Shown here: in pieces, positions 10,867 through 20,659 of the stretch
Position numbering within the stretch: position 1 is the stretch's first letter
How the letters are laid out: the number at the start of each line of letters is the position of its first letter
Source: Candidatus Saccharimonadota bacterium
GTDB taxonomy: Bacteria; Patescibacteriota; Saccharimonadia; Saccharimonadales; Saccharimonadaceae
Assembly: GCA_017514975.1 (NCBI GenBank)
Contig: JAFWIF010000035.1
Location: forward strand, 62,001 to 126,000
Length of the DNA: 64,000 nt
Direction: 5' to 3'
Notes under the pieces: generated by a model
What the model was told of the DNA's origin: nothing
Databases searched by the model: none
Seen by the model: only the letters and a program-made list of their open reading frames with translations
Position numbers and translations under genes: made by a program

Positions 10867-13053
10867 ATGGACATTATTAATCCTTATGGCAAAAAAACTC
10901 AATCGGTTGAGGCGGATTTTTGCGGGCGAAAACTCAGATTGGAAGTGAATCGCGTCGGTTTCCGCGCTACTTCTTCCGTACTCGTTACTTACGGTGAAAC
11001 CGTCGTACTCGGTTCAGTTGTGGTCGGTCCCGAAGATATTGAGCGCGACTTTTTCCCGTTGTCGATTGATTACGAAGAAAAATATTACGCTGCTGGTAAA
11101 ATGTCGAGTAGCAAATTCCTTAAACGTGAAGGCAAGCCTTCCGACAATGCTGTCTTGATTGGTCGCCTTATCGATCGCCCAATTCGCCCGCTCTTTCCGA
11201 AGGGCTATCGTCAAGAGGTACAGGTTGTTACGACCGTTTTATCTATGGATCCAAGTTTTCGCCCTGATGTGGTTGCGATGATTGCCGCCTCAAGTGCGCT
11301 GATGCTTGCTGGTGTTCCGTTTGACGGACCGATTGCTGGACTACGCATTGGTCTCGTCGATGGCGAATATCGTGCCTTTTTATCGCCAGACGAACGCGCT
11401 GCGTCCGCACTTGACCTGGTTGTCGCCGGTAAGACTGAAGGGATTACGATGGTTGAAGCTGGCGCAAACGAAGTTCCCGAAGATGTTATTATTAAAGGTC
11501 TCGAATGGGGACTTAATGCTATCCAGCCCGCGCTTGCGCTTCAAGAGGAATTGCGTGCAAAAGTTGGCGTAACCGAACAGCCCTATAGCCTTGTTCTGCC
11601 CGACTCATCCGTTCAAGTTCATGTCGACAAGTGGCTGCAAGGTAAGCTTGGCGCAAAGATTCGTCATGCCAATACCCTTGAGCGCGATCGACGTCTTACT
11701 GATTTGCGCGCCGAGATGCACGAGGCTCTGGTTTCTGAACTTATTAGTGATGACGAAATCTATACCGCAAAAAAGGAAATGGACGACGACGAGAAGCTCG
11801 CCACGAAGCATACGATTTACCAGACCAAATATCGCAACGATTGCGATGCTGCTTTTGATTTAGCGGTTAATCGCGATGTTCGCGACGGTATTATCAAGGA
11901 CGGCATTCGTCCGGACGGACGCAAGCTCGACGAGGTGCGACCGTTAAGTTCCCAAGTTGGTCTGCTCCCTCGCACGCACGGCTCCTCGTTGTTTACGCGC
12001 GGCGTTACGCAGGCGATGAATATCGTTACTCTCGCCCCGCTCAGTTTTGCGCAACTCGTTGATACGATGGAAGTTACTGATGGCGTGCGACGCTATATTC
12101 ATCATTACAATGCCCCAGGATACACTCTGGGTGAATGTAAGCGTCTCGGTACGCCAGGTCGTCGCGAGATTGGGCACGGCTATCTTGCCGAACGTGCCCT
12201 GATGCCTGTTTTGCCTAGCGAGGAGGATTTTCCTTATGCGATTCGTAGCGTTACCGAAATTATGTCTCAAAATGGTTCTACTTCTATGGCGGCGACTTGC
12301 AGCTCGTGCCTTGCGCTGATGGATGCCGGCGTTCCGCTCAGACGACCTGTGTCAGGTGTCGCGATGGGCTTAATGATGGATGGCGATACGCCGTATGTTT
12401 TGACTGATTTAATGGATGCAGAAGATTTTGCTGGCGATATGGATTTCAAGGTTACTGGTACAACCGAAGGTATTACCGCCTTACAGATGGATATGAAAGT
12501 CCACGGTTTGCCGATTTCTGTATTATCAGAGGCTATCAAAAAAGCACACGATGGCCGTATGTTTATTTTGGAGCACATGCTGTCGATTATCGATGCTCCG
12601 CGCCGCGATCTCAGCCCTTATGCGCCACGTATCGAAAAAATCAAAATTAATCCTGACAAAATCGGCACCGTTATTGGTAAGGGCGGCGAAACCATCAATC
12701 AAATCACGACCGAAACTGGTGCTTCGGTCGACGTTGCCGAAGATGGGCTTATTACGGTCGCTGGAGATAGCCCAGAAAAGATACAGCGTGCCCTTGACTG
12801 GATTAAGTCATTAGTCGAGGAGCCAGAAGTAGGCAAAATTTATACCGGCACAGTCGTTACTATCAAAGATTTCGGTGCCTTCGTAAATATTCTTCCGGGT
12901 ATTGATGGTATGCTCCATATTTCGCAAATTACCGAAAAGCATCTCGCCAAGGTCAATGATGCTTTGAAATTGGGTCAGACTGTTAAGGTTCGTCTCGAAT
13001 CTATCGACGAAAAGGGGCGACTCAGCCTCAGTATGCGCAATGTCGAGCAATAA
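10867..13053 (+). CDS. pnp: Polyribonucleotide nucleotidyltransferase (PNPase)
   Basis: PNPase degrades RNA 3' to 5' by phosphorolysis as a trimer. The 728-aa product has two RNase PH-like cores joined by the alpha-helical linker, the second core with GRREIGHG and NGSTSMAATCSS motifs, a KH domain (about 589-650, GKGG at 604-607) and a C-terminal S1 domain (about 656-726). The start ATG at 10867 follows AAAGGGA. The unusual part is the leader, a roughly 30-bp hairpin suggesting autoregulation. Length and domain order are normal. Confidence 0.97.
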   Translation: MDIINPYGKKTQSVEADFCGRKLRLEVNRVGFRATSSVLVTYGETVVLGSVVVGPEDIERDFFPLSIDYEEKYYAAGKMSSSKFLKREGKPSDNAVLIGRLIDRPIRPLFPKGYRQEVQVVTTVLSMDPSFRPDVVAMIAASSALMLAGVPFDGPIAGLRIGLVDGEYRAFLSPDERAASALDLVVAGKTEGITMVEAGANEVPEDVIIKGLEWGLNAIQPALALQEELRAKVGVTEQPYSLVLPDSSVQVHVDKWLQGKLGAKIRHANTLERDRRLTDLRAEMHEALVSELISDDEIYTAKKEMDDDEKLATKHTIYQTKYRNDCDAAFDLAVNRDVRDGIIKDGIRPDGRKLDEVRPLSSQVGLLPRTHGSSLFTRGVTQAMNIVTLAPLSFAQLVDTMEVTDGVRRYIHHYNAPGYTLGECKRLGTPGRREIGHGYLAERALMPVLPSEEDFPYAIRSVTEIMSQNGSTSMAATCSSCLALMDAGVPLRRPVSGVAMGLMMDGDTPYVLTDLMDAEDFAGDMDFKVTGTTEGITALQMDMKVHGLPISVLSEAIKKAHDGRMFILEHMLSIIDAPRRDLSPYAPRIEKIKINPDKIGTVIGKGGETINQITTETGASVDVAEDGLITVAGDSPEKIQRALDWIKSLVEEPEVGKIYTGTVVTIKDFGAFVNILPGIDGMLHISQITEKHLAKVNDALKLGQTVKVRLESIDEKGRLSLSMRNVEQ

Positions 13054-13119
13054 GACGCGACGGTCGCTTCAAATCGAGCGTTTTTAGCTTTTTTGTTTCT
13101 GTGATGCAATAATACCGTT

Positions 13120-15336
13120 ATGGCAAAAAAGCGAGGTAGGCGAAAATCTTCAAAGGAAGTCGCACGAAAACATGAATTACCGGGCGGTTTTTGGTATCAA
13201 GTCGCCGCGTTACTGATGATTGTTTTTGCGGTGATTTTATTTGTGACTTGGTTTGGTAAAGGCGGCACCGCGCTGAATCTTCTTCAGGATTTTCTGCGCT
13301 ATATTTTCGGCAATACGACTTTCCTTTTGCCGATTATCTTGACCTATTTAGCTGTTATGATTTTTCGCGCACCAGATAACCGCTTAGATCCTAGCGTCTG
13401 GATTGCCTCTGGTTTGATGCTGTTTTGGTTTTCTGGTATTTTTGCAGTACCCGATTACACTTCGCCAGATTCGAGCGGTGGCATTATCGGCTCGGCACTT
13501 GATCGTATTCTTGTCGGCTTGTGCGGTGCTGGGATTACGATTTTTATTTATGTGGTAGCGATTGTCGTGACGGCGCTCTTTATGTATGCTGAAACGCCAG
13601 CTTCGTTCTTCAAGAAACTACGCGATTTCTTTAAGAGCTCTCGTAGTCGCGAAGACTCCGACAACGCACAGGTTATGCGTCGTAATGGCGCCGAGAAGCC
13701 AGCTAACCTCAAGGCTGATATGCAGAATTTCGAAGTGCACTCAAATGTCGAGATCGTCGACTCTAGTCGCAGAAGCGTAAAACCGGCCGCGAAGCCTGAG
13801 CCTACGACAGCGAAGCCGATTGAGACCGCGCTCGTTGCCGTCAACGATCCAAACTGGAAGATGCCCTCGCTTGACTTACTAAACAAAAAGAAGTCGCCTG
13901 CCGATCCTGGCGACACACACAACAATGCGCTTATCATCAAGAACACCTTAGGGCAATTCGGTATCAATGTTGATGTCGGTGCTGCCAATGTCGGTCCACG
14001 TATTACGCAGTATACCTTACGTCCGCCCGCTGGCGTAAAAGTAGCAAAAATCGCCCAGTACGACAAAGATCTCGCACTCAATCTCGCTAAAGACAAGATT
14101 CGTATCGAAGCACCTATTCCAGGCACTAACCAAGTCGGCATTGAAATCCCGAACGACAAAGCTGCTAGCGTCGGACTTCATGAATTACTCAAGGATCCGG
14201 AGTGGACTCGCGTTGCGAATGAAAAACCGCTCGCCTTTACGCTCGGTAAAGATATCGCCGGCCAAACCGTTGTTGGCAACCTCGCCAAGATGCCGCATCT
14301 TCTGATCGCCGGTACAACCGGTTCTGGTAAGTCGGTTATGACCAATACTCTTATTGCTTCGCTCCTTTTTCATAACTCGCCTTCTGATCTCAAGCTAATT
14401 ATCGTCGATCCAAAACAAGTCGAAATGGCTGCCTACGAAGATATCCCTCATTTACTAGCGCCCATTATTACGGCAGTCGACAAGGCTCTTAGTGCCTTAA
14501 AGTGGGCTGTAAATGAGATGGAGCGCCGTTATAGCCTGATGGCAAAAGAGCGCGTCAAAAATATTGTCGACTATAACGAGAAGATTCGCAAGACCGGAGA
14601 ACAGGTAGTTATCAACGACGAGGACGGCAATCCGCAACGTCATGATGGCGGCAAGATGCCTTATATCGTTGTAGTCGTCGATGAGATGGCGGACTTGATG
14701 ATGATGGCTGGCAAGGAGCTAGAGATGCTGATCGTTCGTATTGCTCAAAAAGGGCGTGCGTCTGGGATTCATCTTGTTCTAGCGACTCAGCGTCCGGAGG
14801 TAAAGGTTGTAACCGGCTTAATCAAGGCCAATATTCCAGGCCGTATCGCTTTTGCCGTCAACAATGGCATTGATTCTCGCGTCATGCTCGACATGACTGG
14901 TGCCGAGAAGTTACTTGGTAGCGGCGATATGCTCTATTTGACAACAGAAATGATGGGCAAGCCAAAACGCGTCCAGGGCGCATTTGTCGGTGATGATGAA
15001 ATTGCGCGCCTAACTGATTTTCTACGCGAGCAAGCTCCTCCCAATTACAACGACGAGGTCTTGTCTCAGCAAGTCAGCATCGGCGGGAAAAACCCAGTTA
15101 TGGGCGAAGATATTAGCGCTTCCGGCGACGGCAGCCTCGAACGCCAAGCGGCCGAAATCGCCGTACAAGCGCGCAAAATTTCTACATCACTTTTACAACG
15201 CAAGCTACATATTGGTTATGGTCGTGCCTCCTCAATTATCGACCATCTTGAAGAAATTGGCGTCGTTTCTGAGCCGACTGGCGGCAATCGCCCGCGCGAC
15301 GTCCTGATAAGCTCAATGGATGAATATCCAGAATGA
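13120..15336 (+). CDS. ftsK: DNA translocase FtsK/SpoIIIE
   Basis: FtsK pumps chromosome ends through the closing septum. The 738-aa product has about four N-terminal transmembrane helices (roughly 24-45, 55-84, 92-111, 124-155), a linker shorter than in proteobacteria (about 160-250), the RecA-like motor with Walker A GTTGSGKS (398-405) and Walker B YIVVVVDEMADL, and a gamma winged-helix domain (KISTSLLQRKLHIGYGRASS) that reads polarity sequences. There is no SD; an AATAAT with TG upstream ends 6 nt before the ATG. It ends in TGA, one of the signs that TGA is a normal stop here. Confidence 0.96.
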   Translation: MAKKRGRRKSSKEVARKHELPGGFWYQVAALLMIVFAVILFVTWFGKGGTALNLLQDFLRYIFGNTTFLLPIILTYLAVMIFRAPDNRLDPSVWIASGLMLFWFSGIFAVPDYTSPDSSGGIIGSALDRILVGLCGAGITIFIYVVAIVVTALFMYAETPASFFKKLRDFFKSSRSREDSDNAQVMRRNGAEKPANLKADMQNFEVHSNVEIVDSSRRSVKPAAKPEPTTAKPIETALVAVNDPNWKMPSLDLLNKKKSPADPGDTHNNALIIKNTLGQFGINVDVGAANVGPRITQYTLRPPAGVKVAKIAQYDKDLALNLAKDKIRIEAPIPGTNQVGIEIPNDKAASVGLHELLKDPEWTRVANEKPLAFTLGKDIAGQTVVGNLAKMPHLLIAGTTGSGKSVMTNTLIASLLFHNSPSDLKLIIVDPKQVEMAAYEDIPHLLAPIITAVDKALSALKWAVNEMERRYSLMAKERVKNIVDYNEKIRKTGEQVVINDEDGNPQRHDGGKMPYIVVVVDEMADLMMMAGKELEMLIVRIAQKGRASGIHLVLATQRPEVKVVTGLIKANIPGRIAFAVNNGIDSRVMLDMTGAEKLLGSGDMLYLTTEMMGKPKRVQGAFVGDDEIARLTDFLREQAPPNYNDEVLSQQVSIGGKNPVMGEDISASGDGSLERQAAEIAVQARKISTSLLQRKLHIGYGRASSIIDHLEEIGVVSEPTGGNRPRDVLISSMDEYPE

Positions 15337-15449
15337 TTCACTAAACTGAATAAATATTTCAAAGAAGTGGTCGCGCGTCGTCAAAGTTAAGTATTGACTA
15401 GGAAAGAAAGTTTCATTGGAGCTGATTTATGCTTATCGGATGCGCAAAA

Positions 15450-15478
15450 ATGACAAGCATGCCAAGCTCTGTTAAAAT
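15450..15478 (+). promoter_or_regulatory. proS promoter, leaderless type
   Basis: ATGACA (15450-15455), 17 nt, TAAAAT (15473-15478) with TG at 15470-15471. The -10 ends 6 nt before the proS ATG, so the predicted +1 is the A of ATG. Confidence 0.75.
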
Positions 15479-15484
15479 ATATCT

Positions 15485-16720
15485 ATGAGATCTACTCAAC
15501 TTTTCACGAAAACTATCAAGAATACTCCTGCCGACGAGCAGAGTGAGAGCGCAAAGCTTCTTCTACGTGCCGGTTACGCCTATAAAGAAATGGCGGGCGT
15601 CTACGACTATCTTCCGCTTGGCAAGCTCATCCTCGATAATATCGTGAATCTTATCCGCGAAGAGCTTAATGCGCTTGGCTGCCAAGAGCTTCAAATGACC
15701 GCATTGCAGCCACGCGACGCATGGGAAAAGAGCGGTCGTTGGGATGACAAGGTTCTCGATGTGTGGTTTAAGACCAAATTAAACGCCGGTGGCGAGCTGG
15801 GGCTTGCGACGACCCACGAAGAGGCGTTTACTCGCATGATGAAAACCTATATCTCGAGTTACAAAGATCTACCCGTCAATGTCTATCAATTTCAAACCAA
15901 ATTCCGAAATGAACTGCGCGCAAAATCTGGAATTTTACGTACTCGCGAATTCCTTATGAAAGACCTATATAGTTTCTCGAAGAACCGCGCCGAACACGAT
16001 GCCTTTTACGAGAAAATCGCCGAAGCCTATCGTAAAATCTTCGATCGACTCGGTATCGGTTGCGACACTTTCCGCACCTTTGCTAGCGGCGGCGCCTTTA
16101 GCAAGTTTAGCGACGAATTTCAAACCCTATGCGACGTTGGCGAAGATACGATTTACCTTGACCGCGAAAAGGGAATTGCGATTAACGAAGAAGTCTTCAC
16201 CGATGAGAATCTTGCCGATCTTGGCCTTGAAAAGTCAACACTCGAGCGACATCGTGCCGTGGAAGTTGGCAATATATTTACGCTGGGCTATCGTTTTTCC
16301 GAAGCTCTTGACCTAAGCTTTAATGACGAATCGGGCAAACGGCAGTTAGTTTTTATGGGTAGCTACGGGATTGGCCCTAGTCGCGTCATGGGTGTTGTTG
16401 CGGAAAAATTGTCCGACAGCAAAGGCCTCGTCTGGCCTGAATCGATTGCGCCGTTTCGGTATTACCTTATCGCAATCGGCGAACGAGCAAATCAAATCGC
16501 AGAAGAGCTATATGCCGCAAAGCCAAATCTTTTCCTCTTCGACGACCGCACAAATGTCCGTACTGGTGAGAAATTTGCCGATGCAGATTTGCTCGGTATT
16601 CCGTACCGTGTGGTTATTAGCGAAAAAACTCTCGCTGAAGATAAACTCGAGCTAAAAACTCGTGCGACTGATGCGACCGAGCTCTTGACAATTGATACGT
16701 TCAAACATAAACTATCATAA
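15485..16720 (+). CDS. proS: Prolyl-tRNA synthetase, short form without editing insertion
   Basis: ProRS charges tRNA-Pro. The product has 411 aa, against about 570 for the E. coli type. All three class II motifs are present (motif 2 in FRNELRAKSG..RTREFLMKD, motif 3 in GSYGIGPSRVMG), as is the C-terminal anticodon-binding domain (DDR, GEKFADADLLGIP). The missing part is the INS domain that clears Ala-tRNA-Pro, as in other shortened bacterial ProRS. Mischarging would then need a separate trans-editing enzyme, none seen here. No SD; start is 6 nt after the -10. Confidence 0.95.
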   Translation: MRSTQLFTKTIKNTPADEQSESAKLLLRAGYAYKEMAGVYDYLPLGKLILDNIVNLIREELNALGCQELQMTALQPRDAWEKSGRWDDKVLDVWFKTKLNAGGELGLATTHEEAFTRMMKTYISSYKDLPVNVYQFQTKFRNELRAKSGILRTREFLMKDLYSFSKNRAEHDAFYEKIAEAYRKIFDRLGIGCDTFRTFASGGAFSKFSDEFQTLCDVGEDTIYLDREKGIAINEEVFTDENLADLGLEKSTLERHRAVEVGNIFTLGYRFSEALDLSFNDESGKRQLVFMGSYGIGPSRVMGVVAEKLSDSKGLVWPESIAPFRYYLIAIGERANQIAEELYAAKPNLFLFDDRTNVRTGEKFADADLLGIPYRVVISEKTLAEDKLELKTRATDATELLTIDTFKHKLS

Positions 16721-16759
16721 AACATTATTATTTTCTGATTTTTTATCGTAAGGAGAAAA

Positions 16760-17206
16760 ATGCCAAAAACTGTCAGTATTACAGCGACTGGCCGCAAAGA
16801 GCTTGAACAAGAACTCGAAACGCTCAAGGCGCGTCGCCCGGAAATTGCCGAAAAAATTGCTATCGCTCGATCGTACGGCGATTTGAGTGAAAACGAAGAT
16901 TACAGCGCTGCTCGTGGTGAGCAAAAAGTTGTCGAAGGTCGCATTTTAGAGATTGAAGATATTTTGCTCCACGCTAAAATCATCAAGTCGGGCGCTAAGT
17001 CTAAAGTTTCTCTCGGTAGCGTCGTGACGCTTTCATCTGGAAAAAAGACGAATACTTATACTCTGGTTGGAGCCGTCGAAGCGAATCCTCTAGAAGGGAA
17101 GGTTAGCAACGAATCGCCAATTGGCAAAGCCGTGATGGGTAAAAAGGTTGGCGACGAGATTACGCTTCCGAACGGCAAAGTATTCAAGATTACGGAAATT
17201 GCATAG
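16760..17206 (+). CDS. greA: Transcription elongation factor GreA
   Basis: GreA rescues backtracked RNA polymerase by stimulating transcript cleavage. The 148-aa product has the N-terminal coiled coil, the acidic tip GDLSENEDYSAAR that reaches the polymerase active site, and the C-terminal FKBP-like globular domain. Unlike its upstream neighbour it has a clear SD (TAAGGAG, 16749-16754). It is followed after 3 nt by lysS, so the two form an operon. Its partner polymerase in this window has an altered trigger loop. Confidence 0.96.
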   Translation: MPKTVSITATGRKELEQELETLKARRPEIAEKIAIARSYGDLSENEDYSAARGEQKVVEGRILEIEDILLHAKIIKSGAKSKVSLGSVVTLSSGKKTNTYTLVGAVEANPLEGKVSNESPIGKAVMGKKVGDEITLPNGKVFKITEIA

Positions 17207-17209
17207 CTT

Positions 17210-18640
17210 ATGGCGACTTTAAAGGACTATCGCGATGAACGACTCCGTAAACTAACGGCTCTGCGAGAGGCTGGAATCGATCCGTACCCCGCACACTCTG
17301 ATCGCGATACGAAAGTGGCCGACATCCTTGAAGCTTTTGACGACTATCACGATAAAACTGTCTGTGTCGCTGGACGCATTCAAAGCATTCGGAGCTTTGG
17401 CAAGCTGGCTTTTGTCGTGATACGCGATGATTCTGGCTCAATCCAAATTTTTTTGAAAGACGACGCGGCGAAGTTTGTCAAAAAACTTGATACTGGCGAT
17501 TTTCTTGAGGCTTCTGGCGTAGTTTCAAAGACGCAGACTGGTGAGATTTCCGTTTTTTGCGACAATCCGCGCATTCTCGCCAAGGCACTACGCCCGCTTC
17601 CAGGGCGCGACGGTTTCACCAACAAGGAGGAGCGTTTTCGTCGTCGTTATGTTGACATGGCGGTCAATCCAGAAGTGCGCGAGCGTTTTATTCGTCGATC
17701 AAAATTTTGGTCTGCAACTCGTGATTTCTTAAATAATCATGGTTTTGTCGAAGTCAATATTCCTGTTCTCGAACACACGACAGGCGGCGCCGATGCCAAC
17801 CCTTTCTCTACGCACATGGATGCGTTGGATCAGGATTTTTATCTGCGTATTTCGCATGAACTCCCGCTCAAGCGTCTGATTGGTGGTGGTTTTGAAAAAG
17901 TGTACGATATTGGCCCGCGTTTTCGTAATGAGGGGATGGATGACGAGCATTTGCCAGAGCATGTGGCTATGGAGTCTTATGCCGCATACCAAGATTATCG
18001 CGACGGAATTAAACTATACGAAGAGATGATTAAGTATGTATGCGAGCAAACTTGGGGTACTCTTCAATTTTCACACAACGGTATGACGGTTGACTTGGAT
18101 TGCGAATGGCCACAATATAGCTACGCGGATTTACTCCAAGAAAAATTCCAAGTTGACGTCTTTAATCCAAACATCGATCAGATTAAAAATATACTGCACG
18201 AACACAAAGCTTCGTTCCCAGAAACTGCCAGCGTCGCGCGTTTACTCGATTATCTCTGGAAGCTGATTCGCAAAGAATCGACTGGTCCATATTGGCTCAT
18301 TCATGAGCCCGTCGAATTATCGCCGCTCGCAAAAAAGCATGCCGCCGACCCCCGCGTCACCGAACGCTTCCATCCTATTATCTTCGGAACAGAAATGGGC
18401 AATGGCTTTTCAGAGCTTAATGACCCTATCGATCAGCTCGAGCGCTTCCAGCAACAACAGGCTATGCGCGACGCCGGCGACAATGAAGCGCAGATGCTCG
18501 ATATGGATTTTGTTGAGATGCTCGAATATGGTATGCCGCCAACTTGTGGCTGGGGCAACTCCGAACGTAATTTTTGGCTCCTTGAAGGCGTTTCGGCGCG
18601 CGAGGGTGTACCGTTTCCGCCAATGCGTCGCGAAGAGTAG
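17210..18640 (+). CDS. lysS: Class II lysyl-tRNA synthetase with altered motifs 2 and 3
   Basis: The 476-aa product has the LysRS layout: OB-fold anticodon domain (about 50-115) and class II catalytic domain with GGADANPFSTH and NGFSELNDP typical of LysRS. Two active-site motifs are unusual. Motif 2 reads FRNEG..DEHLPEHVAMESY, where LysRS normally has RHNPEFTMxExY. Motif 3 reads PPTCGWGNSERNFWL (about 444-457) instead of GLGIGIDRLVML, one residue shorter, while the arginine and the downstream FPPMR are kept. Frame is continuous, so this is divergence. It starts 3 nt after greA without SD, implying coupling. A LysRS-like enzyme with changed chemistry cannot be excluded. Confidence 0.88.
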   Translation: MATLKDYRDERLRKLTALREAGIDPYPAHSDRDTKVADILEAFDDYHDKTVCVAGRIQSIRSFGKLAFVVIRDDSGSIQIFLKDDAAKFVKKLDTGDFLEASGVVSKTQTGEISVFCDNPRILAKALRPLPGRDGFTNKEERFRRRYVDMAVNPEVRERFIRRSKFWSATRDFLNNHGFVEVNIPVLEHTTGGADANPFSTHMDALDQDFYLRISHELPLKRLIGGGFEKVYDIGPRFRNEGMDDEHLPEHVAMESYAAYQDYRDGIKLYEEMIKYVCEQTWGTLQFSHNGMTVDLDCEWPQYSYADLLQEKFQVDVFNPNIDQIKNILHEHKASFPETASVARLLDYLWKLIRKESTGPYWLIHEPVELSPLAKKHAADPRVTERFHPIIFGTEMGNGFSELNDPIDQLERFQQQQAMRDAGDNEAQMLDMDFVEMLEYGMPPTCGWGNSERNFWLLEGVSAREGVPFPPMRREE

Positions 18641-18707
18641 CGACAACACTTTTTCTCAAAAACGCAAATAATTATTACTTATGCTTTTTTGTCTTTGCTG
18701 GCGATTT

Positions 18708-18713
18708 TATAGT
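18708..18713 (+). promoter_or_regulatory. -10 box for leaderless dprA
   Basis: TATAGT ends 6 nt before the ATG at 18720; no SD is present. The -35 is not clear in the preceding T-rich stretch. Confidence 0.6.
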
Positions 18714-18719
18714 ATTAGC

Positions 18720-19598
18720 ATGACGTACCAGCTAGCAAATCTTCAACATCAATTTCTAGAGCCTCTTGGCGATATTCCCGACGCTCCTACTGAGCTGTGG
18801 ATGCAAGGTACTCTACCAGAGAGCCGGCGCCCCGCGGTAGTTAGCATTGTCGGTAGTCGTCGTTGTACCGCTTATGGAGAACATCTTGCGTATCAAATTG
18901 CATACGAGCTCGCGCAGCGCGGGATTATCGTCGTAAGCGGTTTGGCCTACGGGATTGATACTTGCGCACATCGAGGCTGTCTTGATGCGGGCGGCACAAC
19001 AATTGCGATCCTTGGTACGCCAATTGACCGTATTCATCCGCGTAGCAATCAAACACTCGCTGACCGTATTCTCGAGCAGGGCGCAATATTATCTGAATAT
19101 GCTCCGTCGTCACGTATTGAGCGGTGGCATTTTTTAAAACGCAATCGGCTCGTGTCCGGTATTGCTGATGCTGTGATCATCGTCGAGGCGTCCTTGCGCT
19201 CAGGTACTTTTACGACCGCTAGTCAGGCTGTCGAGCAAAAAAAGGAGGTGTTCGCGATTCCGGGCGATATTGGTCGTATTCAATCTGCCGGCTGCAATCG
19301 TCTGATAAGTCTAGCGACTGCGCATATTTACACTGGTCTCGAAGATTTTTTAACAATCGTCGCCCCATCGCTCGTAACTACTTCTAATGGTTCAGCTAGT
19401 CGACGCCGTGCGTATCCCAGCCCGATTGCTGCCGCGATTATACAGCAGATGCGCGCTGGCCTTACAGATGGCGACCAGATTATCGCCGCTCTCGACCTTG
19501 ATGTTAGTAATTTTAATCAAGCCATCACGCTCTTGGAGCTGCGTGGTTTTGTCGTACCAGTTGGTTGCAACGCGTGGGCCTTAAAAGACGGCGTATAA
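18720..19598 (+). CDS. dprA: DNA processing protein DprA (Smf)
   Basis: DprA protects incoming single-stranded DNA and loads RecA during transformation. The 292-aa product has the Rossmann-like DprA core: VGSRRCTAYG, SGLAYGIDTCAHRG, the KRNRLVSGIADAVIIVEA stretch, RSGTFTTASQA and IPGDIG. A C-terminal winged-helix-like tail follows. ATG 18720 is preferred to an in-frame ATG at 18681: the longer form adds an unrelated hydrophobic 13-residue head, and the -10 TATAGT lies between the two. Competence is plausible in this group, but com pili genes are not in the window. Confidence 0.93.
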   Translation: MTYQLANLQHQFLEPLGDIPDAPTELWMQGTLPESRRPAVVSIVGSRRCTAYGEHLAYQIAYELAQRGIIVVSGLAYGIDTCAHRGCLDAGGTTIAILGTPIDRIHPRSNQTLADRILEQGAILSEYAPSSRIERWHFLKRNRLVSGIADAVIIVEASLRSGTFTTASQAVEQKKEVFAIPGDIGRIQSAGCNRLISLATAHIYTGLEDFLTIVAPSLVTTSNGSASRRRAYPSPIAAAIIQQMRAGLTDGDQIIAALDLDVSNFNQAITLLELRGFVVPVGCNAWALKDGV

Positions 19599-19617
19599 GC
19601 CACCGCTAAATGCTTTA

Positions 19618-19646
19618 TTTACAGTTTAAGATGCTTATGCTAATAT
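19618..19646 (+). promoter_or_regulatory. ldh promoter, leaderless type
   Basis: TTTACA (19618-19623), 17 nt, TAATAT (19641-19646) with TG at 19638-19639; the -10 ends 6 nt before the ATG. Confidence 0.75.
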
Positions 19647-19652
19647 AAGAAT

Positions 19653-20564
19653 ATGGCAAATAAAGTTATGATTGTGGGGACAGGAAATGTTGGTATGAGC
19701 TATGCGTATGCGCTTATTCATCAACGCAGTACAGTTGGTGAGTTAGTGCTCGTTGATATCAATACTGCCGACGCTGAGGGCGAAGCGATTGATTTGAGCG
19801 ATACGCTTGCGGTTGCGCCTCAGCAGCTCAAGATTCATTCTGGCACGTACGCCGAGGCGGGCGACTGCGATCTGATTGTGATTACGGCCGGCGTTCCGCA
19901 AAAACCAGGTGAAACGCGTATGGACCTCTTGAAGAAAAACGCTTCGATTTTCAAAAGTATGATTTCACAGATCATGGAGAGTGGCTTTAAGGGTATCTTT
20001 CTCGTTGTTAGTAATCCTGTCGACGTTTTAGCCTATTTGGCTTGGAAATATTCAGGATTGCCGCCTGAGCGCGTTATCGGTTCGGGTACGGTGCTCGACT
20101 CAGCACGCTTACGTCATGCCGTAGCGCAACGTTTAGAGCTTAGTCCCAAGAGCGTCCACGCTTATCAAATTGGTGAGCATGGTGACACCGAGTTTGCAAT
20201 CTGGAGTCGCGCCCATATTGGCGGCCAACCCGTTACGAATTTCTTATCTACCGATGAATTATCTCAAATCGAGGATTACGCCCGTAACGAAGCCTACACG
20301 ATTATCGAGAAAAAGGGCGCAACGTATTACGGCATAGGTGCATGTATGGCGTTAATCTCCGGATGTATTCTCAACGACGAAAAACGTATCTTGCCAGTCA
20401 GCAACTACGACGCGCTTAGCGACACCTATAATGGTTACCCAGCCGTGGTTGGTAGATCCGGCGTCGTTCGCCGTATCGGGCATGATATTACCGCGCAAGA
20501 ACAGGTCAAATTTGACCGTAGTATTAAGGCCTTACAAGAAGCTATCAAGCTCGCCCAGAGTTAA
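19653..20564 (+). CDS. ldh: L-lactate dehydrogenase
   Basis: LDH reduces pyruvate to L-lactate to reoxidise NADH. The 303-aa product has the NAD-binding GTGNVG (9-14), the catalytic GEHGD loop, and QKPGETR, in which the glutamine marks lactate over malate specificity (malate dehydrogenases carry arginine there). An NPVD motif is also present. Length is typical. It stands alone with its own leaderless promoter, and suggests fermentation as the redox outlet of the cell. Confidence 0.95.
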   Translation: MANKVMIVGTGNVGMSYAYALIHQRSTVGELVLVDINTADAEGEAIDLSDTLAVAPQQLKIHSGTYAEAGDCDLIVITAGVPQKPGETRMDLLKKNASIFKSMISQIMESGFKGIFLVVSNPVDVLAYLAWKYSGLPPERVIGSGTVLDSARLRHAVAQRLELSPKSVHAYQIGEHGDTEFAIWSRAHIGGQPVTNFLSTDELSQIEDYARNEAYTIIEKKGATYYGIGACMALISGCILNDEKRILPVSNYDALSDTYNGYPAVVGRSGVVRRIGHDITAQEQVKFDRSIKALQEAIKLAQS

Positions 20565-20624
20565 GCTACTATCTTAAAGAGACATCACCACGCAAACAAA
20601 CAGCCTATTTTTGACGCAAAAAGC

Positions 20625-20653
20625 TTGTGTTTTTTTAAATTTTGTGATATAAT
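20625..20653 (+). promoter_or_regulatory. Promoter of the PIN-TRAM gene, leaderless type
   Basis: TTGTGT (20625-20630), 17 nt, consensus TATAAT (20648-20653) with TG at 20645-20646; the -10 ends 6 nt before the ATG. Confidence 0.8.
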
Positions 20654-20659
20654 ATAGAA

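Noticed and set aside
18681-18719. Upstream ATG for dprA
   Set aside because: It adds a hydrophobic 13-residue stretch not seen in DprA and would place the promoter -10 inside the gene.
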